Assembly: GCF_027531815.1 (NCBI RefSeq) | Contig: NZ_JAPZSK010000004.1 | Span: 124,001-188,000 of the forward strand | DNA length: 64,000 nucleotides | Direction of reading: 5' to 3' | From: Gemmatimonas sp. | GTDB lineage: Bacteria; Gemmatimonadota; Gemmatimonadetes; Gemmatimonadales; Gemmatimonadaceae | Shown here: positions 26,023 through 35,035 of the stretch, in pieces | Layout: each line of letters starts with the position of its first letter | Numbering within the stretch: position 1 is the first letter of the stretch | Translations under genes and position numbers: made by a program | The notes under the pieces: generated by a model | The model's database searches: none | The model's input: only the letters and a program-made list of their open reading frames with translations | What the model was told of the DNA's origin: nothing

Positions 26023-27777
26023 TCAGGCGGCCGGCGCCACCTCGTTCACATCCGTCTGCTCGAACACCGTGCCCAGCCAGTGCAGGACGGGCCACAGCTC
26101 CACGGCGATGATCGTTGCCGCGACCATCGTGCCGGCGAGGACTGACCAGCCGCCCCAGTCGTTGGCCAGCCAGAGCACGAGTGCGCCGGCGCCCACCGGA
26201 AAGACCAGCGCGACCGCGGCCACCAGCGTGGTCGCCGCGGTGGTGAGCAGGTTCTGGCCCATGGTTTCGAAGCCGCGACTTTCGGTGCCGAGGCGTACCC
26301 AGGCAGGGAACAACAGCGCCGTACCGTTCTGGATTGTGAACATGAGCGCGTTGAACGCCGGCACGCCCACCATGACGGAGACGAGCATGGGCGCGGTGGC
26401 GCCGCTTTGCACCAGCAATCCCGGGTCCTGCAGGAACATGACCACCGGCACCAGCAGCAACGCCCAGATGGTGATGGAGTGCAGGATGGTCACGGCCGCG
26501 ATTTCGGCCGCGACAATGCGCCACCCGTCGAGCGGGTAGGTCTTGAGGACGGCGAGCCGCGGGAGGTCGAGCCGCAGATCGAAGCGCATCCAGAGGGGGC
26601 CAATGAACAGCAGCATGGCGCCCCACCCGATGGCCACCCCCATGAAGGCATCACCGGCGCGCGGCGACGCCTGACGGGTGACCACGGCGAGCACGGACAG
26701 CCCGACCACGAACGCGATCAGTTGGCTCTTCCAGGAGCCACCGCGCAGCGCTGCCGCGACATTCTTCCAGGCGATCGCCACTTCCGGACGTCCATGCAGC
26801 GCGAGCGCAGGTACCGAGACCAGCTTGCCCTTTCGGGATCGCGCCTGCCCCATTTGCGACGCGCGGAATCGCTCCAGCCGTTCGGCCCGGTGCTGTGTGG
26901 CCTCCAGCGCCGCCTCCTCGAAGGCGGTATCGAGACGCACGAGCCACAGATAATGCCCCAGCGCGATGAGCCCACCCCAGAGGAGCGCCAGTGACCACGC
27001 GGGCGTGCCGGCGCGTACGATGGGGTCGATGAGCAGGCGTACCGGAAACAGGGCAGCCGCCGGAATGGGCGACTGCAGCGCGTCGGTGAGTGTCCGCACG
27101 ATCTCCATGATGCCGCCATCGCCGGCACCACGCAGTTCGGGGATGGCCGTCACGATCCCGTAGACCACGGCACCGACGAGTCCCGCGAAGATGGTGGCGG
27201 GAACCAGCACACGTCGCCACCCGGCACGGCCGTGCTCGACGGCGCTCGCGCGCACGATCGACGCCCCCACGCGGTGCATGGAGAGCGTGGAGAAGAGCAG
27301 CCACCACCCCAGCGCGCGCTCCCAGGTGGCCAGGTCACTGGCGTTGCCGCGGAAGATGACGCTGAAGACGATCGTGTTCACGAAGATGGCCAGCTGCATG
27401 CGCAGCAGCTTCGTGTGTACGAGACCACGCCGGCTGATGGGGGCGGGGAACAGGAACTGCACTTCGGGCAGCGTGAAGGCGAGCACACTGCGATCGGCGC
27501 CAAAGATCCACCAGCGCGCCGACGACAGCAGTACCAGGGTACTCACGAGGACCACCGTGCTGTCGGAACGCAGCAGCTGCGTGAGCGACGTCCCGTTTGC
27601 CTGCGTGTTGCGAAAGAGCGCCCAGTACAGATACAGCACGCCGAGTACGACGGCGATGATGTAGCGCGGGTTCCGGATTCGCGCCGCCTGGGAGCGCACC
27701 CGGTTCATGAAGCTGCGTGCATACAGGAACAGCAGGGCCGCCGCGGGAGCGGGGTGACGCTCGCGCTCGTCGATCAC
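26023..27777 (-). CDS. Putative ABC exporter permease
   Basis: 584-aa membrane protein with roughly ten hydrophobic segments in two groups. RIRNPRYIIAVVLGVLYLYW near the N-terminus and FTLPEVQFLFPAPISRRGLV are typical of the large ABC_export permease family. In the middle there is a soluble region (ATQHRAERLERFRASQMGQ). The GTG start overlaps the stop of the ATPase gene upstream (GTGA), so the two form an exporter. The substrate is unknown. Confidence 0.85.
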   Translation of the reverse strand: MIDERERHPAPAAALLFLYARSFMNRVRSQAARIRNPRYIIAVVLGVLYLYWALFRNTQANGTSLTQLLRSDSTVVLVSTLVLLSSARWWIFGADRSVLAFTLPEVQFLFPAPISRRGLVHTKLLRMQLAIFVNTIVFSVIFRGNASDLATWERALGWWLLFSTLSMHRVGASIVRASAVEHGRAGWRRVLVPATIFAGLVGAVVYGIVTAIPELRGAGDGGIMEIVRTLTDALQSPIPAAALFPVRLLIDPIVRAGTPAWSLALLWGGLIALGHYLWLVRLDTAFEEAALEATQHRAERLERFRASQMGQARSRKGKLVSVPALALHGRPEVAIAWKNVAAALRGGSWKSQLIAFVVGLSVLAVVTRQASPRAGDAFMGVAIGWGAMLLFIGPLWMRFDLRLDLPRLAVLKTYPLDGWRIVAAEIAAVTILHSITIWALLLVPVVMFLQDPGLLVQSGATAPMLVSVMVGVPAFNALMFTIQNGTALLFPAWVRLGTESRGFETMGQNLLTTAATTLVAAVALVFPVGAGALVLWLANDWGGWSVLAGTMVAATIIAVELWPVLHWLGTVFEQTDVNEVAPAA

Positions 27778-28520
27778 GCGGCGGAGAGGTCGGTGCTCGC
27801 GGTATCGCCGGTGAGCGCGATGAAGATCTCCTCCAGCGTGCGGCCGGCCAGTGCAGGGCGTTCGGCGACGATCTCGGCGATGGTGCCCAGTGCGACCATT
27901 TGCCCGCGTCGGATGACGAGGAGGCGCGTGCAGAGCTCCTCGACCAGGTGCAGGAGGTGGGAGCTGAGAATGACGGCCGTGCCTTCGCGCGCCCGCGCCG
28001 TGATGGTCTCCTTCATGCGACGAATGCCCACGGGGTCGAGGCCGGTGAGTGGTTCGTCGAGCAGCAGCGCGGCCGGCCGATGCAGCAGGCCGCAGGCGAT
28101 CGCCAGCTTCTGCTTCATGCCGCGCGACAGCTCGGGCGGGAGGGCATCGCGCTTGCCGGTGAGTTCGAGTTCCTCGAGCAGCCGCGGAATTTGCGGCGCC
28201 GCGTCGTGTACGCCGTAGAGGCGCGCCACGAACTGCAGGTGTTCGGTCACGGTGAGGTAGTCGAACAGCTGCGGTTCATCAGGGATGAACGCGAGGCGGG
28301 CCTTGGCGGCCACGGGATCACGCTGCAGGTCGATGCCGTCGATGGCGATGCGCCCCGAGGTGGGCTGCAGGATGCCCGCCAGGGCGCGCAAGGTGGTGGT
28401 CTTGCCGGCACCGTTTGGCCCCACCAGCCCCAGCACATCTCCGGGTGCCACCTGAAACGAAAGCGACTGCACCGCCACGGTGTCGCCGTAGAGCTTCGTG
28501 TACCCGGAAACGTCGATCAC
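27774..28520 (-). CDS. ABC transporter ATP-binding protein (exporter 3)
   Basis: 248-aa ATPase. Walker A GPNGAGKTTTLRALAG is at residues ~34-49. The signature region is LSRGMKQKLAIACGL, Walker B is ALLLDEPLTGLDP and the switch histidine lies in SSHLLHLVEE. It starts with a GTG at 28518-28520. It is coupled to the large permease downstream. Confidence 0.92.
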   Translation of the reverse strand: MIDVSGYTKLYGDTVAVQSLSFQVAPGDVLGLVGPNGAGKTTTLRALAGILQPTSGRIAIDGIDLQRDPVAAKARLAFIPDEPQLFDYLTVTEHLQFVARLYGVHDAAPQIPRLLEELELTGKRDALPPELSRGMKQKLAIACGLLHRPAALLLDEPLTGLDPVGIRRMKETITARAREGTAVILSSHLLHLVEELCTRLLVIRRGQMVALGTIAEIVAERPALAGRTLEEIFIALTGDTASTDLSAA

Positions 28521-28555
28521 TTAGTAGAGACGGCGGAGGGGAACCCGGCAACGAC

Positions 28556-29476
28556 TCATGGGGCGGGCGGCAGCGACACCGACGCTGAGAGAGTGGCGGT
28601 CAAGGTAGCGCCTGGGGCGAGGCATCGCTCGGTGGTTCGGGCGCGGGCGGCCATGACCGTCCCGGCGGCAGCGCCTCCGGCCGCACCGATAATGGCGCCG
28701 CGCGTGCCTCCTCCCATGACCCGCCCCATGATGCCGCCGATGATGGCCCCGGTGATGACTTTGCCCTTGTCGCTGCCACCCGTGGAGACCTGCCGATCGG
28801 TGACGCTGGATGCGGTGACGCGTACCGAGCCCTCGGCGGGAATGAATTCGCCGTTGAGCTGCAGCCCGCGGAGCCGGAACTGCACCTCGCCGTTGAGGGA
28901 ATCCACCTGCGTGACTTCGACCAGCACCGGCGTTCCGGCCATGAGGGTGACGCCATCGGGGGCGGTGACCTCGCGCCCCAGCGACACGACGAGGCGATCA
29001 CCGCGGCGATACGTCATGGTACAGATGGCCTCCCGGGTGACGCCGGACAGCTCGGTGCCCGCCGCCAGCGTGCGCCCGCGCCCGGCGGGTGCCGGCGTGT
29101 CGGCCACTCTGCCGCTGTCCACCGGCGATGGTTCGGCGGCGGCCGGCGCGGGCGCCCCGGCCGGCGGCTTCGGCTGTGGCAGGGGCTGAGGCACGGGACG
29201 CGGCGGCGCCGCGGCGGGGGCCGGCGCCCGTTGCGGACTCGAGGCGCTGGCCGTGACTGGCGCCGGCCCCGAGAGAGTGGGGCTGGACACCGCGGTATCG
29301 CCGATGGCGACGGTCGAGGTGGCCGATGCCGCCAGCGTAAGGTCGCGCGCGAGCGATGAATCGGTGGCGTCGTCTGCCGGACGCGACTCGCGACACCCGA
29401 TCAGCAAGACCAACCCCAGCAGGGGCGTGGCCCCGAAGTGGAGGATTCCGCCGCGCCGAAAGTGAAGTTGCGCCAT
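28556..29476 (-). CDS. Glycine-zipper lipoprotein
   Basis: 306 aa. A signal peptide with lipobox LLIGC is followed by a proline/alanine-rich periplasmic spacer (residues ~70-130). Next is a beta domain (LAAGTELSGVTREAICTMTYRRGDRLVVSLG). A glycine zipper near the C-terminus contains ITGAIIGGIMGRVMGGGTRG and AIIGAAGGAAAGTVMAARAR. Such zippers are found in 17-kDa-antigen/SlyB-like lipoproteins. The function is unknown; envelope association is likely. Confidence 0.75.
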   Translation of the reverse strand: MAQLHFRRGGILHFGATPLLGLVLLIGCRESRPADDATDSSLARDLTLAASATSTVAIGDTAVSSPTLSGPAPVTASASSPQRAPAPAAAPPRPVPQPLPQPKPPAGAPAPAAAEPSPVDSGRVADTPAPAGRGRTLAAGTELSGVTREAICTMTYRRGDRLVVSLGREVTAPDGVTLMAGTPVLVEVTQVDSLNGEVQFRLRGLQLNGEFIPAEGSVRVTASSVTDRQVSTGGSDKGKVITGAIIGGIMGRVMGGGTRGAIIGAAGGAAAGTVMAARARTTERCLAPGATLTATLSASVSLPPAP

Positions 29477-29565
29477 GTGGAAGACGATAGTCGAAAACAG
29501 GAGTGCCGCGCCACCGCTTCGTACGCCGGGGTGCGGCTCGCGTTCCCCTAGCCCCTTCTTGGTCG

Positions 29566-30825
29566 ATGCCGTCCACCACCGTCGACGTGACGACGCCCAC
29601 CCCGGTACAGCAGGTCTTTGTTGCCCGCCAGCCGATCTTCGACGCCCAGGACACCCGCGTAGCCTACGAACTGCTGTACCGGGCTACCCGCGAGGCGACG
29701 CACGCTCACGAGGGTCCGCCGTCCCAGCCCCTCATGTGCGGGGATACCGCCCTCCACGCGATGCTGTCCATCGGCCTGGAGCGACTGGCGGGGGGAACGA
29801 CGGCCTTCGTGAACATGACCGAAGAGCACCTGCTGGGAGGACTGCACAAGATTTTCGACCCGCGCACGGTGGTGCTCGAATTGCTGGAAACGATCGACGG
29901 GACGCCGGCCGTTGTGGCGGCCTGCGAGGCAGCGGTGGCCGAGGGGTACACCCTGGCGCTCGATGACTACGACGGACGGGCGTCCCTGGACGTCCTGTTG
30001 CCATTCGCGACGATCGTGAAGGTGGACGTGCTGGACCGCGACCCGCAGGCGCTGGCCCCCATGATCCGGGGCCTGCTGGCGCGCGGCCTCGTGGTGCTGG
30101 CGGAACGGGTGGAGTCGCACGAGATGCTGTCGGCGATGCGCGCACTGGGGTGCACGCTCTTTCAGGGGTACGTGTACAGTCGGCCGGAGACGCTCGGAGG
30201 GCGCACCGTCAACGTGCACCAGGCGGCGATCTTCCAGATCATGGCCTTGCTGAACAAGCCGGAGACCCCCGAAGCGGCGCTGGACGAGGCGTTTCGTAGT
30301 CACCCGTCGCTCTCCCTGTCGCTCCTGCGCCTCGTCAACTCGGCGTCGTTCGGCGGGCGGGGGGTGGACTCCATTCCCTATGCCCTCCGCGTCGTGGGCC
30401 GTGAGGCGCTGTCGCGCTGGATGCTCGTCATGCTGGCGGTGAGCGTCAGCAGCCGCAGCGCCGTGGCCCATGAGGCCGTCCTGCAGGCCCTCGTGCGCGG
30501 ACGGTTCTGCGAATTGGTCACGGCGCGCGGTGCCAACGGCGACCCTGGACCGCGCTTCCTGGTGGGGTTGCTCAGCCGCATGGATACGCTGCTGGGCCTC
30601 CCCATGGATCAGGTGCTCGACCGCCTGCCGGTGAGCGACGACGTACGCGCGGCGCTCCTGAACCGGACGGGAGTCCATGCCGAGACGCTCCGTCTGGCCG
30701 ACGCCTACGACAGCGGCGACTGGGCGGTCGTGGACTCGCTCGGCGGGGATGCGGCGCTCTCCGCGTTGTATACGGAGGCGGTGCTCTGGGCGCACGACCG
30801 CCTGTCGCCGGAGATGCCGTCGTAA
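29566..30825 (+). CDS. EAL-HDOD signalling protein (YuxH/CdgJ-like)
   Basis: 419 aa from the ATG at 29566. The N-terminal EAL-like domain starts FVARQPIFDAQDTRVAYELLYR, continues with VVLELLETIDG and LALDDYDG, and ends in HEMLSAMRALGCTLFQGYVYSRP. The canonical E-A-L and metal residues are changed, so c-di-GMP hydrolysis is doubtful. The C-terminal HDOD domain starts at ~210 (LSLSLLRLVNSASFGGRGVDSIPYAL). Proteins with this architecture affect motility in other bacteria. It is divergent from the flagellar locus and its end faces motB. Confidence 0.88.
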   Translation: MPSTTVDVTTPTPVQQVFVARQPIFDAQDTRVAYELLYRATREATHAHEGPPSQPLMCGDTALHAMLSIGLERLAGGTTAFVNMTEEHLLGGLHKIFDPRTVVLELLETIDGTPAVVAACEAAVAEGYTLALDDYDGRASLDVLLPFATIVKVDVLDRDPQALAPMIRGLLARGLVVLAERVESHEMLSAMRALGCTLFQGYVYSRPETLGGRTVNVHQAAIFQIMALLNKPETPEAALDEAFRSHPSLSLSLLRLVNSASFGGRGVDSIPYALRVVGREALSRWMLVMLAVSVSSRSAVAHEAVLQALVRGRFCELVTARGANGDPGPRFLVGLLSRMDTLLGLPMDQVLDRLPVSDDVRAALLNRTGVHAETLRLADAYDSGDWAVVDSLGGDAALSALYTEAVLWAHDRLSPEMPS

Positions 30826-30873
30826 CCTGCCGGCCAGCGCCCACGCTCGAGCGGCGCCGTCGTCACGCGTCCG

Positions 30874-31743
30874 TCAATACGCTTTCTTGAGCGGCGTCGA
30901 CAGGGTGGTGACCAGCGAGTCGCGCTTCTGCGTGGCGAACGCCTCGGCACTGGGGGCGCTTTCGGGCGTTTGGGAATAGGGGAGCAGAATGGAGATGCGG
31001 CGGTTGCTGGGGGCCATGCGATCATCCGGCACCCGCGGGTGCGTGTCGGCATAGCCGCGCACTTCCACCACGCGACCGGGCGCCACGCCTGCGGACTGCA
31101 GGATGCGGCGTGCGGCATTGGCGCGATCGGTCGAGAGCTCCCAGTTGGTGTACGCCGCATCCTGCCCGAACTTCGCCCCGTCGGTGTGTCCCTCCAGCAC
31201 CACTGGATGGCCGCTGGCGGCCAGCTCCGTTCCCACCAGCTGCAGCGCGAGCATGGTCGCGGCATTCATGCGCGCCGAGCCGAGCGGGAAATACACGTCA
31301 CCACGCCCTGATTCCACCAACTCGATGCGCAACCCCTCGCGGGTCACCTGCACATCCACCACGGCATTGAGCCGCTTCATCGAATCGCTGGCGGCCAGCT
31401 TGTCGAGGATCGACGTGCGCAACTGCTCGAAGCTGCGCTGCTCGGTGGTCCGCAGCATCATGCGCATGGGCGTCCGCTGGATGGGAGTCGGCGTCGTGCC
31501 GACGCTGAGCGGACTCGATCCCGCGCCGAACCCCTTCTTGTAGCCGACGGGGTTGGAGAAGTAGCCCTCGACGGCCTGCTTCGTCTTCTCGTCCATGCCC
31601 AGGATCCACATCACCATGAAGAAGGCCATCATGGCCGTCACGAAGTCGGCGTACGCGACCTTCCACGAGCCACCGTGATGTCCGCCGCCACCGACCACTT
31701 TCTTCTTGACGATGATGATCTTCTTGCCGCCGCGCGCCGCCAT
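30874..31743 (-). CDS. motB: Flagellar motor stator protein MotB
   Basis: 289-aa stator subunit. The single transmembrane helix contains WKVAYADFVTAMMAFFMVMW with the proton-accepting Asp33. The linker/plug follows, and the C-terminal OmpA-like peptidoglycan-binding domain has LEGHTDGAKFGQDAAYTNW and STDRANAARRIL. The N-terminus is lysine-rich (KKIIIVKKK), usual for MotB. The gene starts 3 bp after the motA stop. Confidence 0.96.
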   Translation of the reverse strand: MAARGGKKIIIVKKKVVGGGGHHGGSWKVAYADFVTAMMAFFMVMWILGMDEKTKQAVEGYFSNPVGYKKGFGAGSSPLSVGTTPTPIQRTPMRMMLRTTEQRSFEQLRTSILDKLAASDSMKRLNAVVDVQVTREGLRIELVESGRGDVYFPLGSARMNAATMLALQLVGTELAASGHPVVLEGHTDGAKFGQDAAYTNWELSTDRANAARRILQSAGVAPGRVVEVRGYADTHPRVPDDRMAPSNRRISILLPYSQTPESAPSAEAFATQKRDSLVTTLSTPLKKAY

Positions 31744-31746
31744 GGA

Positions 31747-32604
31747 TCAGGCCACTCTCTTGCGCGTGAGTTCCTCGAGCTCGGCGAAGCTGGGCCGCTC
31801 ATGGGGCTCGATGTTGCGGCGCGAGAACTCCACCGCCGTCATGGGCGCATCGCCACGCGCAAACGACAGCAGCGCCGTGCGGACGCACAGCATGTAGTCG
31901 TGCTCTGCGTGGATGCGCGTTTCCATGGCCTTGGCGATGGGACCGAACACGCCGTACGCCAGCAGGATGCCGATGAACGTGCCCACGAGCGCCGCGGCCA
32001 CCTTCTCACCGATCTCGGAGGCAGCGCCGCCGATCGAGCCCATCGTGATGATGACGCCGAGGACGGCAGCGACGATGCCGAACCCCGGCATGGCATCGCC
32101 CACGGTGGTGATGGCGTGCGGCGCCAGCATCTGCTCGTGGTGATGCTTTTCCAGATCGACATCCAGAATGTCCGCGAGGTTATGGTCCTCCACCGTGCCG
32201 GTCAGCAGCACCTTCAGCGTATCGCAAAGCAGCGCCGTGGCGTGGTGATTGGCCAGGAAGGACGGATACTTCTGGAAGATGTCGCTCTTCTCGGGGTCCT
32301 CGATGTGCGCTTCCAGCCCCACCAGGCCGTCCTTGCGCACTTTCTGGAAGACCTCGTAGAGTACCTCCAGCAATTCCGCGTACGCCTTGGCGCCATACGG
32401 GTTGGGCTTGAGCAGTCCGAGCAGCTGCGCCACGCATGCTTTCAGCACCGCTGGTGGGTTGCCAATGATGAGCGTCCCGAGCCCTGCGCCGCCGATAATG
32501 ATGAACTCGGTCGGCTGCCAGAGCACCGCGACTTCGCCATGGTGCATGACGTAGCCACCGATGACTGAGCCGAAGACGATCACCAGACCGATGATGACGA
32601 ACAC
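31747..32604 (-). CDS. motA: Flagellar motor stator protein MotA
   Basis: 285-aa inner-membrane stator subunit with four hydrophobic helices: IIGLVIVFGSVIGGYVM, IIIGGAGLGTLIIG, MPGFGIVAAVLGVIITMGSI, and LVGTFIGILLAYGVFGPIA. The cytoplasmic loop includes the charged KVRKDGLVGLEAHIEDPE stretch that contacts FliG, and the P-G-F-G proline is conserved. It starts with a GTG at 32602-32604. Only 15 bp separate it from a divergent kinase-like gene, so its promoter must overlap that gene. Confidence 0.96.
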   Translation of the reverse strand: MFVIIGLVIVFGSVIGGYVMHHGEVAVLWQPTEFIIIGGAGLGTLIIGNPPAVLKACVAQLLGLLKPNPYGAKAYAELLEVLYEVFQKVRKDGLVGLEAHIEDPEKSDIFQKYPSFLANHHATALLCDTLKVLLTGTVEDHNLADILDVDLEKHHHEQMLAPHAITTVGDAMPGFGIVAAVLGVIITMGSIGGAASEIGEKVAAALVGTFIGILLAYGVFGPIAKAMETRIHAEHDYMLCVRTALLSFARGDAPMTAVEFSRRNIEPHERPSFAELEELTRKRVA

Positions 32605-32619
32605 GCGAGCGATTCCGGG

Positions 32620-33306
32620 GTGCGGGTGAAGGGGGCAGCGAGCGTGGCGCCCAGCGCGGAAACCGGGGCCGAGCGCTGGCTCTCGATTCAGGACGATTTA
32701 CTGCGCAGTCTGGCACATACGATCAGCAACCGGCTGGCGACGGTCAGTGGCGTGGCCAGCCTGCTGGAGGGCGGCACGGTGCCGGATGCCCGGATGCTCG
32801 ATGGGCTGCGGCAGGATGCGGAGCGGCTCGAGCGCGTCCTGGACCGGCTGCGGCAGCTGCCGCGCCGTCCGGATGCCGCGCCTGAGCCCATGCTGCTGGC
32901 CGATGGTCTCGAGGCTGCGCTGCAGCTCGTTGCGGAGCACCCGCTGCTGCAGGGACGCACCGTGGGCCGGGTGGTCGTCGGTGAGGTCCTGCCGGTGCGG
33001 GCCGAACCCCAGTCGGTGGTGCACGCGGCGTGCGTGGCGCTGCTGGCGGCGGCCCGTCGTGGTCCCGGGGCGCTGGTGGTGTCGCTGGAGACGGTGGCTG
33101 ACCGTGTGCACCTCACGGTGCACCGGGACGGGTCGCCTGACGCGGACACGGCCGTCCCGGAGGGCGAAACCGCTCCCGCGCCGCCGGCCGATGCCCCCGT
33201 CCTCGCCTGGCTCCTGGCAGCCAGCTATGGACACGCGCTTGCCGTGCCCCACGGATGTGGATTCTCGCTCCCCACGCTGGCGGCCGTGCGGCGACGCGGG
33301 GGGTGA
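32620..33306 (+). CDS. Histidine-phosphotransfer/kinase-like protein (ChpT-like)
   Basis: 228 aa, or 220 from a GTG at 32644. An N-terminal DHp-like helix contains DLLRSLAHTISNRLATVSGVASLL with a candidate phosphoacceptor His (AHTISN). A second helix is QDAERLERVLDRLRQL. The C-terminal half has a CA-like fold (VVHAACVALLAAARRGPGALVVSLET, VHLTVHRDGSPD) but lacks the N, G1 and G2 ATP boxes. This is the layout of ChpT-like phosphotransferases. It is divergent from motA and ends 2 bp from csrA. A role in flagellar or CheY-like signalling is inferred from position. Confidence 0.6.
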   Translation: MRVKGAASVAPSAETGAERWLSIQDDLLRSLAHTISNRLATVSGVASLLEGGTVPDARMLDGLRQDAERLERVLDRLRQLPRRPDAAPEPMLLADGLEAALQLVAEHPLLQGRTVGRVVVGEVLPVRAEPQSVVHAACVALLAAARRGPGALVVSLETVADRVHLTVHRDGSPDADTAVPEGETAPAPPADAPVLAWLLAASYGHALAVPHGCGFSLPTLAAVRRRGG

Positions 33307-33308
33307 CC

Positions 33309-33581
33309 CTACGCCGTGGCTTTGGGGCCGGCGGAGGGCCCGGGGGGTACTGCGGCACCCGGTGGGCCGAGGGTGGCGAGCCACGCCCCGGCCGCCGAGC
33401 CACTCGCGGCACGCTGGTTCTGCTGTGCCACCTGCTGGGCAATCTCGCCGCGGAGAATCTTGACGTCGGCCGGAGCCTCAATACCCAGGCGCACCCCGCC
33501 GCGATCGCACGAGACGACCACGATGCGGATGCCGCCGTCGATCAGAATGGAGTCGCCCTCGCGGCGTCCGAGAATGAGCAT
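33309..33581 (-). CDS. csrA: Carbon storage regulator CsrA
   Basis: RNA-binding regulator. MLILGRREGDSILIDGGIRIVVV is the family start, followed by the RLGIEAPADVKILRGEI core. Length is 90 aa against the usual ~60-75, owing to a proline/alanine/glycine-rich C-terminal extension (~30 aa). In flagellated bacteria CsrA represses flagellin mRNA and is titrated by FliW. Here it ends the flgF-flgK operon without fliW next to it. Confidence 0.95.
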   Translation of the reverse strand: MLILGRREGDSILIDGGIRIVVVSCDRGGVRLGIEAPADVKILRGEIAQQVAQQNQRAASGSAAGAWLATLGPPGAAVPPGPSAGPKATA

Positions 33582-33583
33582 GG

Positions 33584-35032
33584 TCAGACCAGATTGACGA
33601 GCGTATCCAGCATCTCTTCCGCTACCTTGATCATCTTGGCCGCCGCTTGGAAGGACTGCTGGGCACGCAGCATCTTCACGAGCTCCTCGTCGGTGCTCAC
33701 GCCGCTCACAGCCTGGCGGCGCAGATCGGCCTGATCCGTGAGGGTCGTCGCCACGGTGGCCTCGTCGTTGGCCGACGCGGTCTGCAGGCCGACCCGCGTC
33801 ACGAGTCCGCGAAAGAAGCCGACGAACGAGCCGGTCTCCGTGGCGCCGGTGGGCGTGGTGAAGGAGACGGTATTCTCCGCGGTGCGCAGCGCCGAGAGCG
33901 CCTGCGCGACCGTGTTATCGGTCGGGGCGCTGGCATTACCGGAGGCCGCAATCTTCGACGGGTCGGCGATGATCGTGCTGTGCAGCTTCAGCGTGGCGGC
34001 CGAGACCGGCACGGCCAGGGTGCCGGGGTCGAAGAAGTTGCCGGCCGCGACGCCGGGGATCGCGCTGCCGGTGAAGGTGAAGCCCCCGCTGTGCGCCGTG
34101 TTCACGGCGCTCACCAGCTGGCTGGCCATGGCGTCGAGCCGGGTGCGCACGCCGGGGATTTCGGAGTTGACCACCGTGGCCAAGGCCTTCAGCTCCCCGG
34201 CCAGCGGGAACAGCCGGTCGGGCGGATTGCCGAGTTGAATACGGACTGGCAGGTCGGTGAGCGGTGTCGCCGGGAGCGGGTTGGGGGTCTCCAACTGCAG
34301 GGACACCGACACCGCGGTCGCGCCGTCCACGAGCAAGGAGTTGCCGATGAGCACCGACACCGAACCGTCGGGCTGCTGCAGCGCTCGCGCGCCCGCGAGC
34401 TTCGAAAGCTCGTCGAGCTTGAGATCGCGCAGGTCCCGCAGGTCGTTGGCACTGTTGCCGCTCGACTCTGCGCCCACGATGCGCACATTCAGGTCGGCCA
34501 CCTGGGTGGCCAGCGCCGAGATGCGCTCCACCGTGTTGCCGAGCCGTTCGAGGGTGCTCGTGCGCAGCGTGGTGAGCTGCGTGTCGTAGCCATTGAACAG
34601 CTGGCCCAGCTGCCGGCCTCGCTGCTGCACGACGGCGCGCGCGGCGAGGCTGCTCGGCTGGGCCGAGAGATCGCTCCACGCATTCCAGAACTGGTCGAGT
34701 GCGTTGGACATGCCAGCGTCGCTCGGTTCGCCAAAGACCGCCTCGAGCTCCTGCATGAGGTCACGGCGCATCCCGGCATCGCCCGCCTGCCCGTTGGCGT
34801 TTCGGAAGGACTCGTCGAGGAGAAGGTCGCGCTTGCGGACCACGGTGGACACGTTGACGCCGGTGCCCACGTTCCCGTAGGGCATGCGCAGCGGCGTGTT
34901 CGGCGCGAGCACGGCCTCCTGTCGCGAATAGCCCGGTGTCTCCGCGTTCGCGACATTCTGCGCGATGGTCTGGAGGGCAGTCTGGTGCGCGACGAGCGCG
35001 GAGCGCGCGATGCTGAGGAGGCCGTTATTCAT
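33584..35032 (-). CDS. flgK: Flagellar hook-associated protein FlgK (HAP1)
   Basis: 482-aa first hook-filament junction protein. The N-terminus MNNGLLSIARSALVAHQTALQTIAQNVANAETPGYSRQ is the rod/hook/HAP signature (ANxxTPGYSRQ). The C-terminus ends LLRAQQSFQAAAKMIKVAEEMLDTLVNLV, the coiled terminal helix typical of FlgK. The central domain D2/D3 is present. No flgL follows, contrary to the usual order. Confidence 0.96.
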   Translation of the reverse strand: MNNGLLSIARSALVAHQTALQTIAQNVANAETPGYSRQEAVLAPNTPLRMPYGNVGTGVNVSTVVRKRDLLLDESFRNANGQAGDAGMRRDLMQELEAVFGEPSDAGMSNALDQFWNAWSDLSAQPSSLAARAVVQQRGRQLGQLFNGYDTQLTTLRTSTLERLGNTVERISALATQVADLNVRIVGAESSGNSANDLRDLRDLKLDELSKLAGARALQQPDGSVSVLIGNSLLVDGATAVSVSLQLETPNPLPATPLTDLPVRIQLGNPPDRLFPLAGELKALATVVNSEIPGVRTRLDAMASQLVSAVNTAHSGGFTFTGSAIPGVAAGNFFDPGTLAVPVSAATLKLHSTIIADPSKIAASGNASAPTDNTVAQALSALRTAENTVSFTTPTGATETGSFVGFFRGLVTRVGLQTASANDEATVATTLTDQADLRRQAVSGVSTDEELVKMLRAQQSFQAAAKMIKVAEEMLDTLVNLV

Positions 35033-35035
35033 GGG

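Noticed and set aside
32605-32700. Possible sigma-28 promoter (TAAA...GCC) for motA inside the divergent gene
   Set aside because: The -10 is too poor a match to GCCGATAA to report as a feature.
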